Part shown: positions 1 to 11,085 of the stretch, in pieces
Position numbering within the stretch: position 1 is the stretch's first letter
Layout: each line of letters starts with the position of its first letter
Origin: Gnetum montanum
Lineage: Eukaryota > Streptophyta > Gnetopsida > Gnetales > Gnetaceae
Assembly: GCA_015680685.1 (NCBI GenBank)
Contig: MNCI01001967.1
Span: 276,920 to 340,919 of the forward strand
DNA: 64,000 nt
Direction of reading: 5' to 3'
Program-made: the position numbers and the translations under genes
The notes under the pieces: generated by a model
The model's input: the letters and a program-made list of their open reading frames with translations, nothing else
The model's database searches: none
What the model was told of the DNA's origin: nothing

Positions 1-179
1 TGCCTAAGGAAGACTATTAGAATTAACCATCCATCGAATTCAAAGACTCATCGATCAAGTGGCAAAAGAAGAAGGAGAACTCAGAAAAAGGGAATTAGCT
101 GAAGAATACAATAAGGATCCATCAATCCAAAAAAGGGATGCATAGGTGTGTGATACCCAAGAGGAAGAAACCTTAGATT

Positions 180-1190
180 AAGTCATCAAGAAAGAGACTC
201 TATTAATTCAAAAATCTGTTGTTAATGTACCAGCATAGGTAGCGAAAATGTGGGATTTAGTAGATGAACAATGTACAATAGCACTAAAGATTATGGAGGA
301 GAAAGTAGAATGAGCGCTCAACAGAGGTAGAGACAAAAAGAAGAAGAGCGAATTTGGATAAAATGATAAAGTTGCTTCAGTAGCTGGGTACTTAGACACC
401 AGCTCCACAAATGATGAACGTTACACTGTGTGCTAGTATGAACATCCTAAGGGATGTTGTCCAATCATTATACATTTGCAAGAAACTAGGGCACACGCAC
501 TTAACCCATGATTTGTTCAAAAGAAAATGTCCAAACAGTTATCTTATCCTCAAGGTAAGTATAGATGATAAGCACAACCAATGTACTATCCTAGTGGAGC
601 CTTGCTGCAGCTGCAAGAGGACTACCATCAGTAGTGGTAGCAACCACAATCATGGGCCCACCATCGCCATGTCAATAGTATCCATACCAATAACCTGACC
701 CTTATGGATACTATGTCTAGCATCCAATCTTGCTTGATTATGCAATTATTCAAACCTCACAGTACTATTCAGCAAATTACCATAGGTCAATGCCACCAAG
801 GACTAATTCCAACTTATACATGCATCCTCCAACAGCTAGACATTCTGCTTAATACTTTAGTCCTATGCCACTAATGCCACCTCCTGTTATGTAGGGGAAC
901 TTACCATCATAACCCTAGCCAAAAAGCACTACAATGGTAGTTAATACACATGAGAGGAAGGTTACTTATGAGTCTCAACCTAAGAAATGATTGTTCTTCA
1001 AAACGAGTCTAGAGAAGACTCAGCAAATGGGGAACACGTCTAACTCCATCTCATCCACATCGAATCCTTCCCAATGCAATAAGCTTCCAGCTTTATTAGG
1101 TCCAAGCATCACAACTATCATGCTCACACAAACAGTAACCCCTTGGATCAAGGTAGGGGCTCTTTCACAAAAAAGAACTAATCCAAGAAG
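180..1190 (+). pseudogene. gag remnant of the Ty3 element
   Basis: The stretch upstream of the protease holds charged, lysine/glutamate-rich translations and a Cys/His cluster around 460-530 (ICKKLGH followed by His and Cys residues) that could be a decayed zinc knuckle. From about 600 to 960 the translation is rich in Pro, Met, Tyr and Gln, as in gag-to-protease linkers. Several frames must be combined and there are many stops. The assignment is mainly by position before the protease; no intact gag domain is recognisable. Confidence 0.5.
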
Positions 1191-1194
1191 TCCC

Positions 1195-1560
1195 TTAATT
1201 TATCTCCAAATAGTAAGAAAAAAACCATGCAAAGCTCTATTAGATTATGGGTCTTGAGTAAATCTAATATCTCAAGACATGCACTAGGCCTAGAACCTTT
1301 CACGACTAAAGAAAAGTAACATCTATTTAGAGCTTGTAGACCAGTCAATCATAGTTCCACTTGGATAGGTGGATGATGTGATTACTACCATCAGTGGCTG
1401 GTCCTATCCTGCTAATTTTCTAGTAATTCATGTGGAGAAAAATAAGTAAGAGCTCCCAATTATGATGGGAAGAGCTTGGCTTAGCACTGTGGATGCTAAG
1501 CTTGAAATTCATGATTTATCCTTGGAAATTTCCAAGGAAGATGAAGCTGAAATCATACAC
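1195..1560 (+). pseudogene. Retropepsin-like aspartic protease remnant (Ty3)
   Basis: Around 1235-1275 the translation reads ALLDYGS, a stop, then VNLIS, matching the LLDSG(A/S)xVNLI active-site segment of Ty3 proteases with the catalytic Asp kept and the following Ser replaced by Tyr. About 65 residues later comes IMMGRAWLSTVDAKLEIHD, which corresponds to the second conserved ILGRPFL-type segment of the retropepsin fold. In-frame stops make it non-functional. Its place directly before RT fits a Ty3 polyprotein. Confidence 0.75.
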
Positions 1561-2199
1561 AAACGAAGGGTGCCATGTATTGCATACAACAATCATGGGT
1601 GCAATTGTGTGCAAAGAATTTGGGCCATTAAATGAAAAGAGACTAAAGCATGTAATCAATGCATAGAAATAAGTTATGTGCAAATTTTCCTATATGCAGT
1701 AGCCACCCAACAAGAGGACACCTAGTGGCTGATTACCAATGAAGAAATCTAATTTGATAAGTACATGGAACTAGAAGAACATATCATTAGTACCTACATG
1801 GAAAAAATAGATAAGCTGGAACAACTAAGAAAAAGACACTCTTACCCTCAAAATAATTAGAAGGAAGAAACAAACTAGGGACACTTGGAAATCCCAAACA
1901 CAATGGAACCAAAATCGTTGGAATTGAAGGCCCTATTGGCAACATGAGAATATGCATTTTTGAGCAACAAGAAGTCGATAATTATCAATGCTTAACAGAT
2001 GGCCTATAGCATTCGCATGGTCTTATGATGAGATCATAGGAATTTATTCATGAATTTTCCAACACTGAATCTGCACTAATCCTGTAGTCAAACCAAAATG
2101 TCAACCTCAATAAAGACTTAATCCTAAACTCAAGGAGGTAGTCAAGCAATAATTGGAAAAGTTGCAAAAGGTATAATTTATTTATCCAATTGCAGATAG

Positions 2200-3480
2200 T
2201 GAATGGGTAAGCCTTTGGTGATAGTTCCAAAGAAGGGAGGTAAATGACACATCTGCATCAACTTCCGGTTGTTAAACTCAGCCACATTTAAAGATCATTT
2301 TCCATTACCCTTTGTTGATCAAGTCCTAGACACAATTTCAGGACACGAATACTATAGTTTTATGGATGGATACAATTAAATTTCTCATTACATCAGAAGA
2401 CCAAGAAAAAACCACATTCACCAGTCCATGGGGAATGTTTGCTTACATACATATGCCTTTTAGTCTATGTAATGTGTCAACAACCCTCTAGAGATTGGTT
2501 TTAAGCATCTTCCAAAAGTAGATAGGCAATGTTGTTGAAGTTTTTATGGATGATTTCTCCACATATGAGCTAGATTTCAAACAAGCCCTGGACTAATTAG
2601 AGCAAGTACTTGAAAAATGTGTTGAAACAAATTTGAAGCTCAATTGGCAAAAGAGCCATCTTAAGGTCTAGGAAGGCATAGTACTAGAACACAAAATCTG
2701 CCAAAAGGGTATAGCTGTAGATCTTGAAGAAATCAGAGTAATCCAAAATTTCACTTAAAGGGCATAGATAGTAAAAAATGTAAGATCCTTTTTGGGCCAT
2801 ATGGGATACTACAAAAAATTTATCAAAAACTTCTCGAAAATAACCAAACTGCTGGTAGAACTCACAAAGAAGGATGCACCTTTTGAGTGAACTGAGTCAT
2901 GTAAAAAGGTGTTCAAATCTCTCAAACAAAAGTTAGTTGACATACCAATCCTTCAAGCCCTAGATTGGTCAAGGCTTTTTCATATCATGACAGATGCCTC
3001 TAATTATGCACTTGGTGTAGTAATGACACAACTTGATGATCAAAAGAGACCATACTGCATACACTGTGCCAATAGGAGCATCATTAGATCACAATTAAAC
3101 TACATCACAATGAAAAAGGAGTTGATGGCCATGGTGTATATAATTGAAAAATTCAAACATTATGTGCTTGATTACTAGATCTATGTCCACACAAACCATA
3201 GTGCCATTTGATTTTTAATGAACAAGCCAACAGTTAGTCCTAGAGTGATAAGATAGCTTGTGATTCTTCAAGAGTTTGACATCACAATGATTGATAAAAA
3301 GGGAACAGAAAATTTTGTAGCTAATCATTTATCAAGGTTGAAATGGGACACAGACAATCGAGTAGAACCCTTATCAAATCAATTTCCCAATGAGGACCTC
3401 TTCACTAAAACAACAAAGGCTGTAATTTCAACAGAACAGGCATGGACTACATTGTGCCTAACGTATCTCACCACATAAGA
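2200..3480 (+). pseudogene. Ty3 reverse transcriptase and RNase H remnant
   Basis: RT motifs appear in order: INFRLLN with FPLPFVDQVLDTISG (about 2255-2345), TFTSPWGMFAYIHMPFSLCN (about 2410-2475), and the catalytic box VFMDDFS (about 2540), whose two Asp residues survive. The connection segment continues with VRSFLGHMGYYKKFIKNFSK (about 2780). RNase H follows at 2909-3178, with MTDASNYALGVVM carrying the first catalytic Asp and KKELMAMVYIIEKFKHYV carrying the catalytic Glu region. About 3260-3345 adds IDKKGTENFVANHLSRL, the end of the RNase H domain. Stops and frameshifts break the frame between these blocks. Confidence 0.9.
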
Positions 3481-3589
3481 GCTTCTTGTTGAATGGAATA
3501 GGAAACAACATGAATAGTTCCTTTACAAAGCTAAACAATACATGGAAATAAACGACAACCTGTATAAAATTTGTGTAGATGGGCTCGTT

Positions 3590-4790
3590 AGATGGTGTGT
3601 ACCTGATTATGACTAGCAAAGAGTTTTACAAGATGCCCACGAAGGTCCATGTGGTGGTGACTATGCAAGGCATAGAACAACACCAAAATTACTGATGGTA
3701 GGCTACTTCCAGCCCACTCTATTTAGATATGCGCACACTTTTGCCCAATCATGTGAACGTTGCCAAAAAGATGGAGGAATTAGGACTAGACATGAAGGGT
3801 TGCAACATTGGATATAGTTGTTGGAACTTTTTTTGATATTTTGGGAATTGATTTTATGGGGCACATTCAACAAATGTCAAATGGAAAAGCATACATTATT
3901 GTGACTATGGATCATTGCACAAAGTGGGCAGAGGTAGTAGTAGTAAAAGATTGTACAGCAAAAATAGTTGTCAAGTTTTTTCAACAACATGTGGTAAATC
4001 GATTTGGAGTACTTAGAATGCTAATATCAGGTAATGGGATCCACTTCACTGATGCTACCTTTAAGAAACTCATGCAAAAACTTGGGATCAACCATAAATT
4101 AACAACACCATATCATCCCTAAGAAAATGGTCAACTGAAGTCATTAATCGTGAAATTACTAAAATACCTACTAGGACGATTAGTAGGTTTAGACATGATT
4201 GGAGTACAAAATTAAATTATGCTCTATGGGACTATAAAACATCTTACAAATTACCTAGAGGGTACACCCCATATGAGTTAGCCAATGGAAAGTTACTGAT
4301 ACTTCTAATCCAAGCAGAGCTTCACACTTTAGCTACTGCTAGTGAACGTGACCTTGATTTGAGTTTAGCATAAAAGGAACGTCTAATGAATATAAATATT
4401 TTAGATGAAAATAGACAAGTAGCACTTATGGGTAGTGAAGTGCACAAGAACTACTTCAAAATTAGGCACAATTCGAGGATAAGACATATAACCATACAAC
4501 CAAGTGACAAGGTCCTCTATTACAATCCTAGTCATTTACCCCAAAAGGCTAAATTTCAAACACTTTTGGAGGGACCATACATAGTACATGCCACTTATCC
4601 ATCTGGCGCCTTACATATTCATCACCCATCTAGCCCACATAAACTTATCCTTGTCAATATCCAACAAGTCAAACCATACTATGAGTACTCAAAGAAATCT
4701 ACCCAACCCACTCACCAATCTTCCACTTATTCTATCTTCCATTTCCCTAATCTTCATAATAGTCATGGGGGCATCCATTTACAATCGTAG
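3590..4790 (+). pseudogene. Ty3 integrase remnant with GPY/F C-terminal module
   Basis: An HHCC zinc-binding N-terminus is visible (AHEGPCGGDYARHR, later SCERCQKDGG, about 3635-3780). The catalytic core follows at 3808-4122 with DILGIDFMGHIQ, then an ISGNGIHFT segment where Ty3 integrases normally carry SDNGxxFT, so the second catalytic Asp appears replaced by Gly. The PYHP motif ends at a stop immediately before the expected QxNGQ. At 4386-4790 a frame contains KFQTLLEGPYIV, the GPY/F module, followed by a VNIQQVKPYY end. No chromodomain is seen. Confidence 0.88.
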
Positions 4791-6873
4791 GTACCTTACT
4801 AATTTTTCTATTTTCTTTGTTTTAAAAATTCTTTTCATTTTTCATTTTCTTTTACATTTTCTCATTCTTTTATACTTTCTTATTTCTTCAACTTTTCACA
4901 TTCTTTAATATTTTTCAATTCTTATACTTTTTCATTATTTTTTGCCATCTTTCCCATTTCTTTTATACTTTGTTTTAAACCCTTTGTAGATAATTTTTGA
5001 TCATTAATAAAACACATTTAAATAAAGGCAAGATGTAGCCCAATAAGGTGAAGATTTCACTATGTCATTAAGTCATAAAAGATTAATTATTTGCACAGTG
5101 AGCCCACATCACCGTCCATCCATTCCATTAATAAGAAGTTCTCACCATGGCCATAATGATATTCTTTCCATCATCAAACTAAGAATAAACTTGAGATCAT
5201 TATGCTTGGACAGAAAAGTGAAGAACCAAGTGGAGTGAAAAGGGTGTGACATTAAGGGGACTTGTGGATTCTTTTTGAATTATTATTATAAGTTCTATCA
5301 TGTTACTAAGGTTGTATTATATCCTTGTAGATCTAATGAAAAATGGGAGTAAGAGTAAAATAAGTGCTACCTTAAAAGGGTTGACACAAATAACAAATAA
5401 AAGAGCACAAAATAAGTTCCTAAGGGTCCACCTGGAAACACATGTTACCCATGCCTGAAGGTAGGTGGCTTCTCAGAAATATAAAAATAAAATAAAGTGC
5501 CATGAAAAAAGCTCCTTCCTTGGACAATACGCCAAGTGACAGTACTCCTTGTAACATTGATAGTCTTACAATTATAATTCCAAGAGATGAAACGATGCGA
5601 TTTTCTTAGAATGTGGTCTAGACTTGGTTTAAATCTTGGATAGAAAGGCTAATGATTACTTTAACCACTAATAAAATACAATAATTCATTATGCTTATGG
5701 TAAGACACCTCACGTCCCAATTTCTACAATCCCTTCTAAAACCATTTCATCTCACTGTTTGAATAATCATAACTTATGATTTTGTGTAACATAGAGTAAT
5801 TTTTCCAGAGTAATTTTCCCAATTTAGTGGAACTAATATGCGTGTTTTGCTAAAGTGGTATGTGCTACGTTCAACTCCTTAAGTGTCCAGGGACACTTCT
5901 AGGCATGGTTATACAAGGGCATTAAGAGCTAAAACCTGCTTTGAGGAGGATCCACTTGTATAACTGTTGTATCTTATACTTGCCAAGTGATTCCACATCA
6001 TCTTAAGCCTTCCAATTCCAATAAATAACAATAAATACTTCCCATATCATTCACATTATTCATTCTAATAACACAATAATGTTGTCTTTCTCATCCCTTC
6101 CATCAATACCTCATATACTTTCATAGCCCAAGATTCCTTAATCATAGACTTTCAACACTTATTTTTCACAACTGAAGCATCATCTCCATATCAAGATCCT
6201 TTTAGCATGATGCGTATCTTCTAACTATCCAATGGGACTCAAATTTTTTTGAGAAAAACATTCAGAAATTTTGATTTTTCTATGGTGACATCGTATCTAT
6301 GATATTGTAGGCACCTACAATATTGCATCTACGATGTTGTATTTACGATATTGCACCCATAAAAACTATTTATAGCACAAGGGAGTTAGAAAAGATTTTT
6401 CATTTCTTAATTTCATAAGAAGGGAATTATTGCCAATTTTTCCTTGTAGCTAAAGAGCTCTAACACACCAACTTCTAACACCCATAACTTGCTCATTATT
6501 GCCTTGATTTGCATGATTTTTGAATCTACGTGATCCCAGAGTGAATAGCTTAGTTGTGGGAGGGTTCTAGTAATGGAAATTTAAGTTGATTTTTTGAAAT
6601 TGCTAACAATTGGAAGGTATTATAAGGGTAATTCTAAGGAAATATATTAAGAATTTTTAAAGTAAATCACTTATGTGTAGGCCAAAAACACTTTAAGAAG
6701 ATTTCTAATTGATCATACAACTTATTTAAAGTACTAATGGGGTTGTTATTGAAAAATCTTCTAACTCTACAATCATAATGAACTAATAACTTGATATAAC
6801 TAAGGGTATGAATAAGATATCAAATTGTTGCTCATTCATGAGAATATTCTAGTAATTCCAAACCCTTGATTAG
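4791..6873 (+). other. Non-coding spacer between pol and the extra ORF
   Basis: A pyrimidine-rich run (about 4800-4980) follows the end of pol. After it I see no coding similarity for about 2 kb apart from a palindrome-rich, TATA-bearing segment near 6280-6376, described separately. A long spacer between pol and an env-position ORF is usual in Athila-type elements. I see no LTR boundary or primer binding site in it, so I read it as internal to one element. Confidence 0.55.
6278..6376 (+). promoter_or_regulatory. Internal palindromic array with TATA-like box upstream of the extra ORF
   Basis: Here ATCGTA/GATATTG/CAATATTG/CATCTACGAT/ACGATATTG units repeat at short spacing, followed by CTATTTATAG at about 6367. 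The arrangement mirrors the U3 region of this family's LTR (9860-9980, and the CpG-rich version at 62160-62305), where similar GATAT palindromes precede a TATA box. The flanks are not LTR-like. I infer an internal promoter for the ORF starting about 500 bases downstream; this is untested. Confidence 0.4.
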
Positions 6874-9635
6874 ATGGCCCCAAAAAGAGGAGCATAAGGA
6901 GAACTCCCATGCCTATTAAGCAAAAGACCACAAGGCCATGGAAGAGGACAAGTGAGCGAGCAAAATCCCCAAGCAGAACAAGGAGAGTAGGAAGCATAAT
7001 CTTTCAACATTCATCAACAAATTCTTGCCATAGAGCTATCTGCTCAAGCAGAAGCGAATGTTCCACCAATGCTCGTCCAAGGATAGCAACTTACAATGTC
7101 ACCTGAATGTCTTCAAGATATTTAGGAAAAGTCCATGACGTCGATAGTAATTATGAAACTCAACTTTGGTCCATCTTTGGAATTTGCTCCAAAAGCTGTT
7201 AAGGCCCAACTTTAGTCATCTCCTTTGTGGCCTACTTTGACAAACAATGGATAATGATATCTAGGAGAAATACTCCAGTTTTGGAAAAACTGAGAAGCTA
7301 ATGTAATAGTCAAAATTGAAGGAATTTCGGTATCCTACTTAGTTAAGGCAATTGCAGAGGTATTGAATGTGCCTATACAAGNTTACTTAGTTAAGGCAAT
7401 TGCAGAGGTATTGAATGTGCCTATACAAGGAGCAAAAGTGGCATAGATATCAACCAGATTTGACACAGATGCCAAGAAGTTATGGTTATAATGGATATAC
7501 GATAAGGAAGATAAAGAATACAGTGAATTGACTATAGAAGAAAATATCTATTTCAAAATTGACACTTATCACATGTTTCCTACCAAGAGATTGAATCGAA
7601 TCTCTACTTATGCGGCTAGAGGGAGTGCAATATTAATGGGAAAATTTAATGCAAACATCGCTCACCTCTACTTCACAAAAATCCAAAGGTGATTTGAAGA
7701 AAAGATGGTAGGGAAGTTAACACTTCCATTCCCTTGCCTTATTCGGAAGTTATGTAAACAAGTTGGTATCCAAGGGTATACAAATGATGCATTGAAGAAG
7801 GCACAAAATGCTTCCTATGCAAAAATGCTTAAGCTAGTGCCTCCCAAAAAGGACCAATTAGAAGAATAACCAGGTACTAAAGAGACTACCCAACCCACAG
7901 GACAACAATAGTAGCAACCACAACTTCCACCACCGCCACTGTAAGAGTATAAAGCTTCAATGAGTCATATGCAACAAATTGCAGAAACTATTAGTTGGGA
8001 AAGTAGAGAAGAGGCCAATTTATTCAAAGTTATTGATGATGCAATCATACCAACCATTTCAACCAATCTTGCTAGTGGACAAATATCATTGCAGTTAGGA
8101 GGAGAGGCCTAGTGGTCACAACAGATTTTTAGGAATGCTGCATCATTCCAAGTGGTGCCTAAATCAGGAGAAGTAGCCACAGTTGTTGCAGCACCATGAT
8201 GCAGCGAGAGCCATAGAAGTGATCACATATCACATTAAAGAATCTTTTAATGTACTTGTTGTGCCACTAGCTAATATTTTTGGAACCAAAGATGCTCAAA
8301 TGATAGCTGGTACCTCTATGACTCTTGTAGAACATGAAGACGTGTTGGATAGACTATTGCAAATATAATAAGTTATGACAAATCTATTTGATAATCCTAA
8401 TGATATCACTGCAACATAGTATGAATTAATTACCACCAAAGGAAAATTAACTAGGGTAGAACATGTTGAGAATGAGCTTCACATATTATAAGAAGAGCTT
8501 GTAGCCTTGAGAGCAGAAAGGAAAGATCCAACTAAGTTCATAGCACCAAATCAGATAACACAATTTAGAACTAAGTAGATCAATTTTCTCCTTAAGAACA
8601 ATAAAGATATAGCAGATGAGAAAGAAAAGGCAGTATGGAAAGCTTTAGTAGCCTAAGCCCAATCATATGCCCATGTCAAAGCACTTGCTGCCTTATAGGA
8701 AGAAAATAAACAACTTGCTGTAGATAGCATGAAGTTGACCACAATAGAAAAGCAGAAGAACACTATAGAAGAAAGCATCCATCAGTTGAGAGAGTACTTG
8801 ATGAGGATCAACCAAGATGTGAGCTACCTTGTAAGAGAAAATAGAACCCTTTCTATGGAGGAGGTACACACCACTAGATAGAAATCAGCTATCGAAATTA
8901 GTGTGTGGAAAAATAAGGCTAAGAAACATGAAAGGCTCATAGAACACTTTGAGATCAAGTAGGCACATATAAGTAAATAAATGAGAAAGAGATCTAGATG
9001 GCAAAAGCTAAAATCAGTTCGATTGCAGCACAAAATCTTGATTGGCAACCCATCTTGGATAGCATGGCCTGGACTTATCAAGCGAAAGTGTAAAGAAAGA
9101 TGTGTAGATAGAAAACTTAAAAGAATACATGACATTAGTAAACCTCTGTTAGGGTAACTTAGCCATGTTAACAACAGGTAGGCCCAAGAATGAACTAGAA
9201 TAGCAAGTAGTAGCCACATATGCTTTATGTGAGAAGAAGTTTGCAGATAGAAAAGATGCTCTACAAAAACTTCAAGTAGCAAACTTAGAACTAGAAGTAG
9301 TTAAGGTTAGCTATCAAGGGCAAAAAGATGTAGTAGCGAATTTGGCCAAAAAATAAACTGACTATTATGAACTTAGAGAAATGGCCAGAGCTTTTGAAGA
9401 AGAGAGATGACAGTTTGTGACATGGTACATTAAAGCCAATAAGATGTTTCTGCAACTTCCATGTTCGTGGAATGTACCGAATCCATCCAATGTTGGTTCA
9501 TTAGCATGGACTGTTCATGATCCAAGAATGGAAGAAGAGAAGTTGCAAACACTCCTAAAAAAATACCAATTTAAGAACCCTGATGACAAGGGAAAGAAAC
9601 CTATGGAAAAGCCACCTCCGCCTAAAACAACATAA
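6874..9635 (+). pseudogene. Decayed extra (env-position) ORF: plant-transposon-type domain, coiled coil, conserved C-terminus
   Basis: A frame starting at ATG 6874 (MAPKRGA) can be followed through many stops to TAA at 9633-9635, roughly 900 codons. The N-terminal third contains a block (about 7540-7780) with MFPTKRLNRISTYAARGSA, then KLTLPFPCLIRKLCKQVGI. Its pattern resembles the putative plant transposon protein domain found in Athila-derived ORFs. A Pro/Gln-rich hinge follows (about 7880-7950). Then comes a long Glu/Lys/Leu-rich stretch likely to form coiled coil (about 8430-9380). The C-terminus holds KANKMFLQLPCSW, SNVGSLAWTVHDP and EEEKLQTLL, then a basic Pro-rich tail. The last 130 residues match the minus-strand ORF at 63609-64000. 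No signal peptide or membrane segment is evident, so a true envelope role is not supported. Confidence 0.7.
7336..7429. other. Assembly gap (N at 7382) flanked by an exact 46-bp duplication
   Basis: Bases 7336-7381 and 7384-7429 are identical, separated by N and one T. Removing one copy leaves the extra ORF's reading frame continuous (SYLVKAIAEVLNVPIQGAK). This is what an unmerged contig overlap looks like, so the duplication is almost certainly an assembly artefact. Confidence 0.9.
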
Positions 9636-9830
9636 GGCTACATTCAACCTTGCCAGATTTTGTTTTTTGTTTTTTGTTAAAATTATCATGTCATGTGTTC
9701 ATTTTTGTAAACTCCACTACAACACTAGAGCATCATGTATATAGAAGTCGGTGTTATGTAAATCTACCTCCCAATTTTGTAAGGAACTCCATCCTCATTT
9801 TGTTTTAACTTGAGAACGAGTTTTTAGTCA

Positions 9831-9842
9831 GTTGTGGGGGTA
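9831..9842 (+). other. Polypurine tract of the Ty3 element
   Basis: GTTGTGGGGGTA lies immediately before the LTR start TGATAAAT. The young minus-strand copy has the matching CGTGGGGGTA immediately before its LTR start TGATGAGACG (63438 onward). This is the plus-strand primer position for reverse transcription. Confidence 0.75.
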
Positions 9843-10727
9843 TGATAAATCCAAAAATTTTGAGTCAACAATATTGTAGTTACAATATCATATTTGTGAT
9901 GTCGTAGATACATTATCGTATCTCAGCATACGTTATCATATAAACAATATCACGGGATGCATGCCAGTCTATATAAGCAACACTTGGGTGCATGCATCCG
10001 CAGTAGATTTGATAGCCTAGTAACAAAACTCTTTCAGTTTGTTTTCTTGAATTCAGTACTTAGTAGTGTGTGCTTGCAGTGTGATGTTTTGTAATTGAAT
10101 GAAATCTTTATTCAAGTGTGATGTACTTGGACACATTGCATATTTAGCAATAAAGCTTGAGATTACTCTACATCATTGCAGCAACACTTAAGTTTTATTT
10201 TTGTTTTCAATTAGTTTATTGTTTACTATTTTCATAGTTAATGTTTACCATTCCTTGTAATTTAGTTTTAATATTATAAAGTGGAATGAGTATAATTTAT
10301 TTCAAGCACATAAGTGTAATTACTTGGTAACCCAGTAGTACTATCATGTGGTACACCCAGTAGTGCAATACTTGGTAATTCTAGTAGTAGTTACACGAAG
10401 TCCAAGGTATGACTGGAAGATCAAGACCAGCTACTCATCGGGTAGGCTAGTTTAGATTTGTTTTGCTGTTACTTAGATTTAGAAACTTTTACTCTCACTT
10501 CATGATTATTAACAACATAATGGCCAATTCAACATCAATTATCATACATCTCACCATGAGTTAAACCATACACATTGATTTTACTAACTCACATGGAAAG
10601 ACAATGATCGTGAATGATAACTAATTATTGGTACAATCACATTGCTTTATCTGTGGAGTTCGACCAGGATTGTGTGTGAACACTTGTATCTCGTATGGTT
10701 GAGTGTTGGATACTCCACCGCTCATTA
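9843..10727 (+). repeat. 3' LTR of the decayed Ty3 element (885 bp)
   Basis: It starts TGATAAAT after the polypurine tract and ends CTCATTA, matching the TGATGAG...CTCATCA termini of the young copy at 62452-63437 apart from decay. U3 carries GATAT-type palindromes (about 9870-9960), then TATATAAG at 9970, and a GCAATAAAG polyadenylation signal at 10147-10155. The 3' third holds degenerate CTTGGTAACCCAGTAG repeats (about 10320-10390) and the block TCGTATGGTTGAGTG, which is shared with the young LTR. The flanking GTAC(A) belongs to the interrupted LINE tail. Confidence 0.82.
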
Positions 10728-11085
10728 GTAGTACAAAAGAGTTATGAACAATGAATCAATGTAGGAGAAATGCAAATGCTTAAATGGATGTTGAATGTTA
10801 TCAAATGAGATAAATTATACAATATAGACATTAGAGAGATTTGGAGTGGCTTCTATTTCAAATAAGCTACACAAATAGTGTCTTAAATGGTTTAGACATA
10901 TGTAATGAAGATAGATAACAAGCCTATAAAACAAGGTTGCTACCTCACTATTCCAAGAAAGCCACCAAAAGAAAGACCAAAAAGAAGGATAAGACTAATT
11001 TGATGATGATGATTTATGTGATTCACCATGTATATGCAAGCATCCTCCAAGATTAATAACTTGAAACAAAGCTAAGATAATGATG
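10728..11085 (+). mobile_element. RTE-type LINE 3' end fragment
   Basis: Translations give the plant RTE C-terminal pattern in decayed form (AKR-type start, MLSNEIN, LERLGVASI, LKWF-HM), corresponding to the usual RMLRWM...GVAPI...LRWFGHV...RGRPK series. The segment ends near AAAGCTAAGATAATGATGAT, the trinucleotide-rich tail typical of RTE. The Ty3 LTR at 9843-10727 inserted into its 5' side. Confidence 0.7.

Larger units (their letters stand above)
1..10727 (+). mobile_element. Decayed Ty3/gypsy LTR retrotransposon, Athila-like layout, 5' part outside window
   Basis: The order of remnants is gag, aspartic protease, reverse transcriptase, RNase H, integrase, a 2-kb spacer, a long extra ORF, a polypurine tract and a 3' LTR. 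Protease before RT and integrase last is the Ty3/gypsy order, and a large extra ORF after pol is characteristic of Athila-type elements. No 5' LTR or primer binding site is visible, so the element starts upstream of base 1. Nearly every domain is broken by stops, many explicable as CAA/CAG to TAA/TAG changes, so it is an old inactive copy. The right end abuts GTACA-like sequence of a LINE tail into which it inserted. Lineage assignment rests on layout and the extra ORF, not on a tree. Confidence 0.85.

Noticed and set aside
6230-6870. A 5' LTR that would make 6230-10727 a separate non-autonomous element
   Set aside because: Only the palindrome/TATA segment resembles the LTR. No TG start, R/U5 similarity or primer binding site is visible.
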